Source of the DNA: Enhygromyxa salina
GTDB taxonomy: Bacteria; Myxococcota_A; Polyangia; Nannocystales; Nannocystaceae
Direction: 5' to 3'
Length of the DNA: 64,000 nt
Assembly (NCBI RefSeq): GCF_000737335.2
Contig: NZ_JMCC02000037.1
Location: forward strand, 1-64,000
Every line of letters starts with the position of its first letter. Position 1 is the stretch's first letter. A program made the position numbers and the translations under genes. The notes under the pieces are model-generated. The model had not been told where the DNA came from, searched no databases, and was given only the letters and a program-made list of their open reading frames with translations. Below are positions 19,330 to 29,114 of the stretch, piece after piece.

Positions 19330-19369
19330 CCCGAACGCCGTCCGCCTCCGCGGTCAAGGCCGGCCCCAA

Positions 19370-19598
19370 CTGGTCAGCTCGAGCTCGACTTCGCGGCGTG
19401 AACGACCCGACTCTGAACGGGCCGTGATGGTCGAGCCGTGCCCTGGGCTCACAAAGCTGCGCAAGCTCGGGGCGACAGCGCGCCGAACGGGTCTGTCTGG
19501 CCGCTGACCCGTCCGCGATGCGCCTCGCCGGCCAACAAGCACGTCGAGCGCGGGTCATCGCGACGTTCGCGCACCCCACAGCCCCGCATCGGATGTCT
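19370..19598 (+). mobile_element. IS91-type element tail (remnant), copy B
   Basis: The segment matches 16046-16258 at most positions and is longer at its left end (reading WSARARLRGVNDPTLNGP). This corresponds to the C-terminus of the IS91-type transposase remnant at 32243-32671. It ends at catcggatgtc, the same end as copy A. Confidence 0.65.
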
Positions 19599-19803
19599 TG
19601 TCCGCGGCGTGCTCGTCTTGGGCAAGCCCGCGGGCGAACGCGGGAGATCTGGAGTCGAGGGTCCATCGAGCGGCCTGTACGGCCATGATCTGGATCTGCG
19701 CGACTATCGGGGACCGCACTGTTATGCCTTCTCGTGCGACATGCTCGGCCCCGACTGTCCGAGCAAGACCGAGTGCGTGCTCATCGATGTCTCACCAAAG
19801 TGA
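19598..19803 (+). pseudogene. Possible 3' remnant of an unknown gene cut by the IS91-type tail
   Basis: One frame is open from inside the mobile tail to a stop at 19803. Its end reads SSGLYGHDLDLRDYRGPHCY, then MLGPDCPSKTECVLIDVSPK, with several cysteines. It has no start of its own and no recognised family. It may be the truncated end of a gene whose 5' part was removed with the mobile element, or chance open frame. Confidence 0.3.
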
Positions 19804-19810
19804 ACGATCC

Positions 19811-20368
19811 ATGCTCATGGCCAGGAGTATGGCCCTGCACCTCGCTACGCTCCTGAGCTCGAGCCTCGCGGCGACGGGCTGCGCTCACGATGCCGCGCTC
19901 CCCAAGGGGCAGGTGATCGAGTACGAAGCGAGCGCAGAGATCGACGCCCCGCCGGAGCTCGTGTGGGCGACCCTGGTCGAGTTTCAGGCCTACGCCCAGT
20001 GGAACCCGTGGCTGGTCGAGGCCGAGCAGCTCGGGCCGCTCGAGCCAGGCGCTGGCGTCAACGCCAAGGTCCGGCTCGGCGACGAACCACTGCGCACCGC
20101 CAAGCACCGCGTCGTGCGGGTCGAGGCCCCAGCGGTCCTGTGCTGGCGCGACGCGGGCTGGCAAGTCGGCCTGGTCCAGGCGCAGCGCTGCCGATTTCTG
20201 GAGGCGCGTGCCGATGGCGGGACCTCGCTTCGGGTCACACTGACGCTCGGTGGCGCCGCGCGTGGCATGGCGGTTCGCAAGTACGGCGCCGCCATGAGCG
20301 AGGGCCTGGCGAGCGAGACAGCGGCATTGGCCGCTGAGGCGGAGCGTCGGGCCGGCGCTCCGCCCTGA
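19811..20368 (+). CDS. SRPBCC (START/polyketide-cyclase-like) domain lipoprotein
   Basis: The 185-residue protein starts at ATG 19811, because the hydrophobic segment MALHLATLLSSSLAATGC then forms a proper lipoprotein signal with a cysteine near residue 24. The mature part shows the SRPBCC pattern: EYEASAEIDAPPELVWATLV, FxAYAQWNPW, then beta strands with CWRDAGWQVG and LRVTLTLGGAARGM, and a long C-terminal helix. This fold makes a hydrophobic cavity for lipids or other small ligands. Here it should be anchored to the inner or outer membrane facing the periplasm. The ligand cannot be guessed. It is flanked by accessory scars and has no operon partner. Confidence 0.8.
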   Translation: MLMARSMALHLATLLSSSLAATGCAHDAALPKGQVIEYEASAEIDAPPELVWATLVEFQAYAQWNPWLVEAEQLGPLEPGAGVNAKVRLGDEPLRTAKHRVVRVEAPAVLCWRDAGWQVGLVQAQRCRFLEARADGGTSLRVTLTLGGAARGMAVRKYGAAMSEGLASETAALAAEAERRAGAPP

Positions 20369-20774
20369 CAGCCGGGTGACGAGACAGCCCGATGACCGAG
20401 CGCGTGGAAGGTGGGCTGCGCAGGAGGGGTGTTGCTCCACGAGGTGCACGCGCTCGAGAAAGCGATCTTCGAGGTCGACCTTGTGGCCCAGAGTCATGGG
20501 ATCCGGTTGGTCACCACGATATCGCGTATAAGTCCATTGTCGGAACAGGTGATCGCTGATCGCCCCATGGCGATGTTTCACCGGACCGCCTACGCCCCGT
20601 GGCCCGCGCTCGCCCTACTGGTATTGGCGGTACTCTTCGATCCCCGAGTGCCCCGCAAGCGCAGCTAGACTTCCGTGCTCCGGCCATGTCTCGGGCGTAG
20701 CGATAGTTGGTGGCATCGGGCTGCCCAAGCTTGGCCCGGTTCGTGCGAGTGAGCCCGGCGGTCCATGGCCGCTG
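20369..20774. other. Intergenic stretch without a supported gene
   Basis: I see no gene with domain similarity here. One 85-residue plus-strand frame (20411-20668) ends in a hydrophobic run (ALALLVLAVLF) but has no recognised family or ribosome site. The right end merges into a transposase fragment. Confidence 0.4.
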
Positions 20775-20841
20775 GCGATTGACGCGTTTGTCGTGATGTC
20801 GAACCACCACCATCTGGTGCTGACGATGCGCAGGGGCGCTT
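20775..20841 (+). pseudogene. Short RAYT/IS200-like transposase fragment
   Basis: The plus strand reads AIDAFVVMSNHHHLVLTMRR. This contains the Y1-transposase histidine motif (MSNHxHLxL) and little else. It is a second, shorter scar of the type seen at 18338-18555, in opposite orientation. Confidence 0.6.
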
Positions 20842-20960
20842 ACCGGATTTTCAGTGGCAACGGAGCGAAGTCCGCGTCACCAAATCTGCGCAACATTCGC
20901 TAATATGATTCACGGGCGGGGACCGGGGAACGGGCGGGGATCGGGGAGTCGAGCTCGCCG

Positions 20961-23030
<2,070 letters not shown>

Positions 23031-23068
23031 GCGGACGGTTCGAGCATCGTTAGCTGCGGGCCCTCGTC

Positions 23069-23096
23069 GCTCGGTGCGGACGGCTCCGCGCCGAGC
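23069..23096. terminator. Bidirectional hairpin between convergent lipoprotein genes
   Basis: A 12-bp stem with one G:U-type mismatch (gctcggtgcgga / tccgcgccgagc) and a 4-base loop lies in the 102-bp gap between two convergent stop codons. No T-tract is present, but position and strength suit a shared terminator. Confidence 0.6.
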
Positions 23097-23132
23097 GCGA
23101 GCTCCGTGTGGTCGTGGCGACTCGCCAAGCTC

Positions 23133-24713
23133 TCAGTTGGGGATCCAGCGCAGCACGTCAAACTCGGGCACGACGAGCTCGCCGGGCCCCTCGAGATCCT
23201 TGATCACCCAGGGGTGTTCGGGCCCCCCATGATCGTGTGCGAAGCAGCGCCCCTCGGGCGAGACCTGCAGGGCCCCTTCATAAAGGAGCACGTACGACTT
23301 CTGCGCCGCGGGGCGCATGACTTGGGTCGAACTCCCGACCAGGGTGTTGTTGGGCGGGAGCTCCCAGTTCCCCGGGCAGCTCCCGCTCTCGGTGGCTTGA
23401 ATCCAGTAGGTCCCGGTGCTGAGCGCCCCGAGCGAGACGCCCGCGAAGCCGCTGATCTGCAGGCCGAGATTGGACGGGGCCCAGTCGTCGTCGGGGCCAA
23501 CCAGCGTCCAGATCTTGGCGACCGAAGCATCTCGCCACAATGTGAACAGTTCGCCGTTGGCCCCGACCGAAGGTTGCGAAATACAGTCGATCGCCGTGTG
23601 GCCGGGCGGCGGGATCATTTGCACGTCGTCGCTGGTGTCGTCGGCGCCCAGGTGCAGATAGCGTCGCGCGCCGTTCTTGCGCAATTCGAGCATTACATGG
23701 TGGCCATCGCCGCGCAGGCCCATGCTGTAAATGTCCCAACCTTGGGCGAGGTAGGGCTCGATCTCTGGCCACGGGCGCAGCGTGACCTGCTCGGCGTGCT
23801 GCTCGACCACATGAAAGGCCCCGTCGATGGAGCTGAGGTAGACCAACAACGATTGATCGCGGATCCATATGCTCTTGTAGTCGTCCCAGATCGCGTAGGC
23901 GAGACCGACCTCCGCTTTGGTGACCACGTTGCGAAACCGCGGGAAGCTCTCGCCGACCTCGATCGCCATCCAGTCATCGGGCATGATCACGCCGGCAGCG
24001 ACGCCAATGAACTCATCGATGAGCTCGCCGCCGGCCCCGAGCACCCGCGAATAGGAATTGTCGCTGTCGTTGTAGGGCGAGTAGGCAAAAAACGCGACGC
24101 GTCCGTCCGAGGACAGGAACGGCGGGCGCCCCTCGGGCTCCCAGATGTCGTCGGCGCGCTCCCATACGATCTCGCCCGTGTCCCGATCGTAGAGGCGGTA
24201 GTGCGCGCGGTTGTGGTCGAGGCTGCCGCCGAGTTGGTCGTAGACCATGGTGAACAGCGACTCGCCGCGCGCATCCATGAGCAGCTTGATGTCGGCGTCG
24301 TCGACCGCGGCGGGCAAGCTGGTGTCGAGCACGATCACGGCCTCGTCGTTGCGCAGGAGCGAGACCGTGAGCGGGTCTTCCGCGATGAGCGAGACCAGCG
24401 TGCGACCAAGCGGATAGCCGCACATGCCCTGGGCCTCGCCGTCGCCGTCGCCATCGCCGTCGCCGTCGCCGTCGCCGTCGCCATCGCCGTCGCCATCGCC
24501 GTCGCCGTCACCGTCGCCGGTCGTGCCGCCGTCGCCATCGCCGGTCGTGTCGTCGGTCCCGGACTCGGGTCCGGTCGTCGTCGCGCTCGTCGAGGTCTCG
24601 GCGGTGGTCTCGGAGCCAGCATCCGACACCCCTTCGCCCGGCTCGACACACCCGAACGCAACACACAGGACGAGCGAGGGAACCAGGCCGGGGATCGGTC
24701 GTGTCAGGATCAT
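23133..24713 (-). CDS. Secreted lipoprotein with Gly-Asp linker, unknown domain
   Basis: The 526-residue protein starts with a clear lipoprotein signal (LVPSLVLCVAFGC, Cys at residue 22). A Ser/Thr/Glu-rich stretch follows, then a run of about 14 Gly-Asp repeats. The mature domain (~residues 95-526) is beta-rich with recurring blocks of WD/propeller-like spacing (e.g. GESLFTMVYDQLGG, YDRDTGEIVWERADDIWEPE, SSDGRVAFFAY, MLELRKNGARRYLHLG). A beta-propeller of about seven blades is plausible but not proven. It is convergent with the lipoprotein gene at 20961, which has the same type of linker. The two may work at the same cell surface. Confidence 0.8.
   Translation of the reverse strand: MILTRPIPGLVPSLVLCVAFGCVEPGEGVSDAGSETTAETSTSATTTGPESGTDDTTGDGDGGTTGDGDGDGDGDGDGDGDGDGDGDGDGDGEAQGMCGYPLGRTLVSLIAEDPLTVSLLRNDEAVIVLDTSLPAAVDDADIKLLMDARGESLFTMVYDQLGGSLDHNRAHYRLYDRDTGEIVWERADDIWEPEGRPPFLSSDGRVAFFAYSPYNDSDNSYSRVLGAGGELIDEFIGVAAGVIMPDDWMAIEVGESFPRFRNVVTKAEVGLAYAIWDDYKSIWIRDQSLLVYLSSIDGAFHVVEQHAEQVTLRPWPEIEPYLAQGWDIYSMGLRGDGHHVMLELRKNGARRYLHLGADDTSDDVQMIPPPGHTAIDCISQPSVGANGELFTLWRDASVAKIWTLVGPDDDWAPSNLGLQISGFAGVSLGALSTGTYWIQATESGSCPGNWELPPNNTLVGSSTQVMRPAAQKSYVLLYEGALQVSPEGRCFAHDHGGPEHPWVIKDLEGPGELVVPEFDVLRWIPN
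24438..24519 (-). repeat. Hexanucleotide repeat encoding the second Gly-Asp linker
   Basis: On the minus strand the units are gg(c)ga(c/t) in a run of about 14, the same type of array as at 21141-21243. Variant units (gatggc) are scattered through it. Confidence 0.85.
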
Positions 24714-25033
24714 GGCAGCGAAGGTATCACTTTACTGTCTGCTTCAACGAGCAGGTGTGGACTCTCGAGAGCCGGCCAAAAAGTTGAACATCGCTGCACA
24801 TCATCGCGGCGCGGGTACGGCCAGCGACTCGCCACATTGCCGGGCTCGAGGGGATCGCTGGGATGCGTACTTTCCATGGCGCATACACCTGCGCCACCCG
24901 AGCCGACGGGATGCTCGCGTGCTGGGGCCAGATGCCGAAGGGAGCGCCCGGCGTCGAGGGTGGCGAATCGACCGGGTGATCTGATCCAGCCTCGGCTACC
25001 AGACGTGATGACCGGGTTGTCGAGATCTGCGAC
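24714..25033. other. Intergenic region upstream of the 526-residue lipoprotein
   Basis: This 320-bp stretch lies between the start of the lipoprotein gene (-) and the stop of the membrane/zinc-ribbon gene (-). It should contain the lipoprotein promoter. The patch just before the start (tatcactttactgtctgcttc) is AT-richer than average. I see no gene. Confidence 0.4.
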
Positions 25034-25387
25034 TCAGCTGGGCGTCCAGCGATGCGAACACGAAAAGCACTCCCAGGTTGGTTCCCCCGGGCTGGCGGCC
25101 GGTCGACGGTCGGTCTGCATCGAGTCGCACGCAGGGCAGCCCGCGGCACCGGCGGTCGTGTCAATGCCAACCACCTTGGGACCTCCCGGCAAGGTGACCT
25201 TGTAGAGACCCCAGAGCGCGGCACCCACGATCGGCGCCGCGATGAAACCAGCCCAGCCACGAATCGCCAGCGGCAGTCCAACGACCGTGAGCAAGAAGAG
25301 CACGGCGAAGACCCCCGTGTGGACGGGGTTGCCGACGCGCAATGGCTCTTCGTGTTCGGGCGGGGCGGTCACGGTCCTATTTACCAC
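25034..25387 (-). CDS. Small membrane protein with C-terminal zinc ribbon
   Basis: The 117-residue protein begins at GTG 25387. Residues ~25-65 hold two hydrophobic segments (FAVLFLLTVVGLPLAIRGWA, and GFIAAPIVGAALWGLY) separated by a short turn. The C-terminal half has paired cysteines, CPACD and WECFSCSHRW, the layout of a rubredoxin/zinc-ribbon knuckle. It is therefore likely an inner-membrane protein with a cytoplasmic metal-binding tail. No family name is recognised. It lies downstream of the YHYH gene group on the same strand, about 110 bp after the previous stop, and may be the last gene of that group. Confidence 0.65.
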   Translation of the reverse strand: MVNRTVTAPPEHEEPLRVGNPVHTGVFAVLFLLTVVGLPLAIRGWAGFIAAPIVGAALWGLYKVTLPGGPKVVGIDTTAGAAGCPACDSMQTDRRPAASPGEPTWECFSCSHRWTPS

Positions 25388-25495
25388 GGCGACCGCACCC
25401 GCATGAACGCCTTCGACAGCTGCTCGGCGACTTCTACTCGGTCATCGCAGCCCACACCCCTGACGGGCGCAGAGAATTTTCTCGCCGCCTCGCAC

Positions 25496-26101
25496 TCATT
25501 TTACCTGGGTCTGTTTGCGCGCACGCCTGCGATGGAACCATGCGATGCCGACGCCCAACGCGAGCAGGGTGAAAGGAACGAGCCAGCCCAGCTCCACAGC
25601 TCGGATGTCCGGCGAAGCCTCGGGGGCCTTGGTCAACACGTCGAAGCGCGCCGCCACCCCGGCCTGGAGCTGCTGGGTCTTCGGTTGTACGAAGGTCACG
25701 AGCACGGGGCCGAGCTCGGCCGGGAAGTGTATCTCCAGGGTCTGTCCCGACCACCCGGCCGAGGCGGACTCGAGCTCGACCGGCAAGAGGCGGGCGTGGG
25801 CATGGCCGCCAAGGTCGGTCTCGATAGCGACCGCCGCCGCCGCGCTCACCAGCTGCTCGCGGCTCGGGAAGCTGCGAAGCTCGAGGGCCACCTCGGCCCC
25901 GTCGAGTTGGAGACGCGTGCCGGCGAGCAACGCGTCCGGGTCCGGCAACGACCCTGCGTCGGCGCGCAAGTAGATCGTCAGGTTCTCATCGCGCAAGCTG
26001 ACGCGAGCCGTGTTGGTCTCGAGCTCGTGGGCGTGGGCATGGCGACCGAACGGCGCGAACAGGAGCAACGCCGTCACGAGCCAGCCCAGCGCGCGGCTCA
26101 T
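25496..26101 (-). CDS. Periplasmic protein with C-terminal membrane anchor
   Basis: The 201-residue protein starts at ATG 26101, whose ATGA overlaps the stop of the upstream YHYH gene, indicating translational coupling. A signal peptide (LGWLVTALLLFAPFGRHAHA) is followed by HELETNTARVSLRDENL and a beta-rich periplasmic region. A single membrane segment near the C-terminus (WLVPFTLLALGVGIAWFHR) ends in a basic tail, so the protein is anchored with its bulk outside. The His-rich start after cleavage (HAHAHELET) and topology resemble the extracytoplasmic part of HupE/UreJ-like metal proteins. That resemblance is weak, and a function is not assigned. Confidence 0.75.
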   Translation of the reverse strand: MSRALGWLVTALLLFAPFGRHAHAHELETNTARVSLRDENLTIYLRADAGSLPDPDALLAGTRLQLDGAEVALELRSFPSREQLVSAAAAVAIETDLGGHAHARLLPVELESASAGWSGQTLEIHFPAELGPVLVTFVQPKTQQLQAGVAARFDVLTKAPEASPDIRAVELGWLVPFTLLALGVGIAWFHRRRARKQTQVK

Positions 26102-27087
26102 CGACAATACTCTCCACTTTCGACAACGCCTTGGTTGGTGACCGTGCGCATCTCGAACACGTAGCAGTTCGCGGTGTCCGAGGGTTCGTAGCTGATGTAG
26201 TAGTCCTCGCCTGCGTAGCGGTAGCGCATCACACGTGCATCGCCTTCCGGGGCGAACACGAGATCCTCCACGCCGCCTTGCGGTGGTGTTCCGGGCGGTC
26301 GCCCAGCCCCGTCAGCGCTACGAAGGGGCGGGACGCGCGGGAGCGCGTCGGGGTCGGCCTCGCCGACGAGGCATTGAATGGTGTATGGCCAGCCCGCCGA
26401 GGTGTGGTAGCGAAAGCCGAAGGTGTCGTCCGCTTGGTGGTTGCACACGCCGAGCGTACCGGGCTCGATCTTGCTCCCGTCCGGGTTATTGTCGCCGTAG
26501 ATCGGGTACCCGTCGAAGGCCCAGCCAATGATCGCGTCATCTCCGGCGTTGGCCATCTGCGCGATCATGCACGTGGGCGAGGCATGATAGTGGTAGTCGT
26601 CGCCGCGGCCTGCGTGTCCGCCACAGTTGTCGAGCTGTCCGAGCGCGATGGTGTCGACCTCCGGGTGGTGGGCGGACAGATCCTGCTGCGACAGCTCGCC
26701 CCCAGCGCTGTAGTCGTACATCGGCACGCCATTGACGGCGACGCCGAGCGCGGCGTCGACTGTCGTCACCGCGGCGGCCGGGCTCGGAGCGAGGCGAATC
26801 GGCGAGGTGTAGTTCACGGCCGGCACGGGCACCTGCTCGTTCGTGCCGACGATGCCCGTCATCAACTCGTGATCTGGATAGGTGTCGGACGCGAGCAGGG
26901 CGTAGGTGTCATCGCAGGTCACCTCGACCTCGGAACCGAAACCAGCCTCCTCGATTGAAGCGGCAATGACCGCGCAGCGATTCGTGGTGTTCGACGGCGT
27001 GCCCATAGGAGCCTCGCTGGAATTGCTGCACCCTGCGACGAGGGCGAGCAAGATGAACGACGGGTGTCGAATGGATGTGTTGAGCAT
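26098..27087 (-). CDS. YHYH-domain lipoprotein
   Basis: The start is ATG 27087, preceded by GGAG at a good distance. The longer in-frame upstream extension runs into a mobile repeat and is unlikely. The 329-residue product has a lipoprotein signal (HPSFILLALVAGC, Cys near residue 19). In the middle is NCGGHAGRGDDYHYHASPTC, the defining YHYH motif of a family of secreted proteins of unknown function, often bacterial and eukaryotic surface proteins. Also conserved are GWAFDGYPIYGDN and the C-terminal RYAGEDYYISYEPSD. Histidines and flanking cysteines suggest metal binding outside the cell. The downstream gene overlaps it by four bases. Two MITE-like repeats occupy the space upstream. Confidence 0.9.
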   Translation of the reverse strand: MLNTSIRHPSFILLALVAGCSNSSEAPMGTPSNTTNRCAVIAASIEEAGFGSEVEVTCDDTYALLASDTYPDHELMTGIVGTNEQVPVPAVNYTSPIRLAPSPAAAVTTVDAALGVAVNGVPMYDYSAGGELSQQDLSAHHPEVDTIALGQLDNCGGHAGRGDDYHYHASPTCMIAQMANAGDDAIIGWAFDGYPIYGDNNPDGSKIEPGTLGVCNHQADDTFGFRYHTSAGWPYTIQCLVGEADPDALPRVPPLRSADGAGRPPGTPPQGGVEDLVFAPEGDARVMRYRYAGEDYYISYEPSDTANCYVFEMRTVTNQGVVESGEYCR

Positions 27088-27122
27088 GGTGGGTTCTCCG
27101 TAGTGGGACACCGCCGCGTTAG

Positions 27123-27280
27123 GAGCCCGTGGTGCAATGCATCGCGTCGCCTCGCGCAGGAATTTTCGTCGAGGGCGAGGCGCTGAAACGCAGCTGTACC
27201 GGGCGTACTGCAAGTTTCGGCAACACTGCCCTCGGCGAAAAGGCCAAGCGAGGCGGTGCGAGGCATTGCACCACGGGGTC
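27123..27280. mobile_element. MITE-like inverted-repeat element 1
   Basis: This 158-bp non-coding element has terminal inverted repeats of about 55 bp with few mismatches (outer ends gagcccgtggtgcaatgc / gcattgcaccacggggtc). It is flanked by TTAG (27119-27122) and CTAG (27281-27284), compatible with a YTAR target duplication of the IS5 type. No open frame with similarity is inside. It lies immediately upstream of the YHYH gene's ribosome site region and next to a second element. Confidence 0.75.
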
Positions 27281-27290
27281 CTAGACCTAG

Positions 27291-27450
27291 AGCGCCGATC
27301 AGTTTGGAGTCGCGGCGTCAGGTGCGTCTGGGGCCGTTCCTGCCTAGGAGGGAGGCCGAAGCTGTATCCGGCATACTGCGAGCGCCGACCGACAACGGCA
27401 GGGGCGGTCCCAGATGTGCCTGGCGTCGTGAATTCAAACTGATTGGCGCT
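27291..27450. mobile_element. MITE-like inverted-repeat element 2, inserted at a stop codon
   Basis: This 160-bp element has ~48-58-bp terminal inverted repeats (outer ends agcgccgatcagttt / aaactgattggcgct) and perfect CTAG flanks (27287-27290 and 27451-27454). The right CTAG supplies the TAG stop of the lipoprotein gene that ends at 27451. A central motif (agctgtatccggcatactgc) resembles one inside element 1 (agctgtaccgggcgtactgc), so the two may be relatives. Confidence 0.8.
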
Positions 27451-28152
27451 CTAGGGCGCCTCGATGGTGACCTTGCACAGCAGCGTATTGTGGGTCTCGA
27501 GATCCGAGGTCCAGATGAGGCGCGCGCTGTCGTCCCAGGTGATCTGGTCATAGCCATCCTTGGGCCGGACCTCGTCTTCGCTGTACTCCGTAGCTCGACT
27601 CCACTCGCTGGTATCGAAGTCGGCAGACGTCCAGCCCGGCGGCTCTTCACTCGAGCTGAACTCGCAGGTCTCGCTCGGGTTGGGATCCTTTTCGCAGCTC
27701 TTGTCGAGGGGGGCTTCGTGGATCACGAGACAGCGCCAGGAGCGGTCGGTGACCGCGACGACCGAGCCGGTCTTGGTGTTGGTGACCTGGGCGATGAAGC
27801 CGCCGTCTCCCATCTGTTGCTTGGGTTGGCCGATGTACTCGAGGCCCGTGTCGTTCTGCTTGTAGTCCTTGATGACGAAATTCAGGTGCAGGGGGTAGCT
27901 GCCGTCGAAGCTGAAGGTCTCGCTGTTGAACGAGCGCTCCGTGGTGATCGGCACGCTGTCTTCGAGCACGAGGGTGTCGCCGAGGTACATCGCGAACCAG
28001 TTGTCCGCCCACACCTCGACGGTGAACTCCCCTCGCGCGGCCGTGGAGCTAGCCGTGGAGCTGGCCGTGGAGACTGGGGCGTCGGTGGTGGAGGACGAAC
28101 AGCCGGCGATGAGGGCGAAGATGGCGGTGAGGGCAGCGCGAATGGGCATCAT
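27451..28152 (-). CDS. Secreted lipoprotein, unknown beta-rich domain
   Basis: The start is the ATG at 28152 (a second ATG follows at once); the longer in-frame reading would need a TTG. The 233-residue product has a lipoprotein signal (ALTAIFALIAGC) and a Ser/Thr/Ala spacer. The single domain contains GEFTVEVWADNWFAMYLGD, GGFIAQVTNTKTGSVVAVTD and a C-terminal WTSADFDTSEWSRATEYSED. The alternating strands suggest a galactose-binding-like beta sandwich (inference). Four cysteines in the second half could form disulfides. It may belong with the downstream YHYH gene, from which two MITE-like elements now separate it. The stop codon is formed by the CTAG flank of the nearer element. Confidence 0.8.
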   Translation of the reverse strand: MMPIRAALTAIFALIAGCSSSTTDAPVSTASSTASSTAARGEFTVEVWADNWFAMYLGDTLVLEDSVPITTERSFNSETFSFDGSYPLHLNFVIKDYKQNDTGLEYIGQPKQQMGDGGFIAQVTNTKTGSVVAVTDRSWRCLVIHEAPLDKSCEKDPNPSETCEFSSSEEPPGWTSADFDTSEWSRATEYSEDEVRPKDGYDQITWDDSARLIWTSDLETHNTLLCKVTIEAP

Positions 28153-28299
28153 GAGTACTGGCCAGGGTTTGGAGATCAAGACACCTCACCCTGTGCGCTT
28201 GGTTTACGTCGAGGCGCCAAATGGCCAAAAATGGGCGGCTCGAGAATTTCGCCGAGCAGGTCAACTAGACGAGGCCGTGGCGTGTCTTTCGGTCGAGAC

Positions 28300-28617
28300 A
28301 TGTCCAACCCGCTCCCCGATCGCCATGACCCCCTCGTCGCCCTCATCGATCGTCACTGGCGTCCGGAGGCCCGCAGCGCGGGTGACTTCGTCACGGCCGT
28401 GCGTTGGTCCCGACGTCGTTCTCGGCGCGAAGACGCGGCCTCGCTCATCGCGCTGGCTGCGGCCGTGCTGCTCCTCGTCCTCCGATCCAGCGGCAGCCCC
28501 GCCAGCGAGGCTGCCAACGTTTGGCTCGATGGGACCTCCCTGTCCGCGACCACGTCTGTCTACGAGGGCGAGTTCGCCGGGCTGCAGCGGATGTTCCTCG
28601 GGGGTGAGCAGCGGTGA
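28300..28617 (+). CDS. Small membrane protein, possible anti-sigma factor
   Basis: The 105-residue protein starts at ATG 28300. It has a charged cytoplasmic N-terminal ~45 residues, one membrane segment (ASLIALAAAVLLLVLRSS) and a short exported tail of ~40 residues. It overlaps the next gene by GTGA and is therefore coupled to the LTXXQ protein, with an ECF sigma gene following. In such clusters the small single-pass protein is often the sigma factor's membrane-bound inhibitor. No zinc-binding anti-sigma motif is visible, so this role is inferred from context and topology. Confidence 0.75.
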   Translation: MSNPLPDRHDPLVALIDRHWRPEARSAGDFVTAVRWSRRRSRREDAASLIALAAAVLLLVLRSSGSPASEAANVWLDGTSLSATTSVYEGEFAGLQRMFLGGEQR

Positions 28618-29060
28618 GCCGGGTCGCCCCGTTCGCGGCCGGGCTCGCGCTCGGCCTGGGGATCGCCCTTGGGGTGAGCGCTCTGCGTCAACCGGAGACG
28701 CCGCCTGCGCGGAGCGCTGCGCCGATTCAGGACGTGCTCGAGCACCACGCGGATGCGCTCGGCCTCGACCGCGCGACCATCGAGGAGGCCTGGGCCCTCG
28801 CCAACGCCGCTCGCGCCGAACTCGATGGCTATCGGGCAACGATTCGCGCCGAGCGGGAGGAGTTGAACCAGATCCTCGACGCGGCCAAGGTCGACCGAGC
28901 GCGCATGGCAGCCGTCGTCGCCGAGATCAGCGCGGCGGAGAGCGAGCTACGGATCCGCGAGCTCGAGGTCATGCTCGAGATCCGAGCGTTGCTCACACCA
29001 GAACAAATCGAAGAGCTCGAGAAGCTTGGCCCTCCCCCGCCCCCATCACGCAAGCGTTGA
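28614..29060 (+). CDS. LTXXQ (Spy/CpxP/ZraP-like) periplasmic stress protein
   Basis: The 148-residue product begins at GTG 28614, inside the stop of the upstream gene. An N-terminal hydrophobic segment (PFAAGLALGLGIALGVSAL) exports or anchors it. The mature part is a long amphipathic helix bundle rich in Glu/Arg/Ala and ends with LTPEQIEELEKLGPPPPPS, the LTxxQ signature of Spy/CpxP/ZraP-type periplasmic chaperones and metal sensors. Such proteins report envelope damage or heavy metals to a membrane regulator. Here the partners would be the single-pass protein upstream and the ECF sigma factor downstream. Confidence 0.85.
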   Translation: MSRVAPFAAGLALGLGIALGVSALRQPETPPARSAAPIQDVLEHHADALGLDRATIEEAWALANAARAELDGYRATIRAEREELNQILDAAKVDRARMAAVVAEISAAESELRIRELEVMLEIRALLTPEQIEELEKLGPPPPPSRKR

Positions 29061-29114
29061 CCCGCCTCGATCGAGCCACGCGGCGAACATGGCGAAACTC
29101 GAGAGGGGGCGGAG

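Noticed and set aside
20411..20668. Possible 85-residue membrane protein
   Set aside because: Only a short hydrophobic stretch; no ribosome site, no family, and it lies in scarred DNA.
23106..25205. Open frame of 699 codons opposite the Gly-Asp-linker lipoprotein
   Set aside because: Contains an Ala-Val-Ala-Ile run that is merely the complement of the hexanucleotide repeat; no domain.
27256..28617. Long plus-strand frame through the MITE elements into the 105-residue gene
   Set aside because: The part before ATG 28300 is antisense to a clear lipoprotein gene and mobile repeats.
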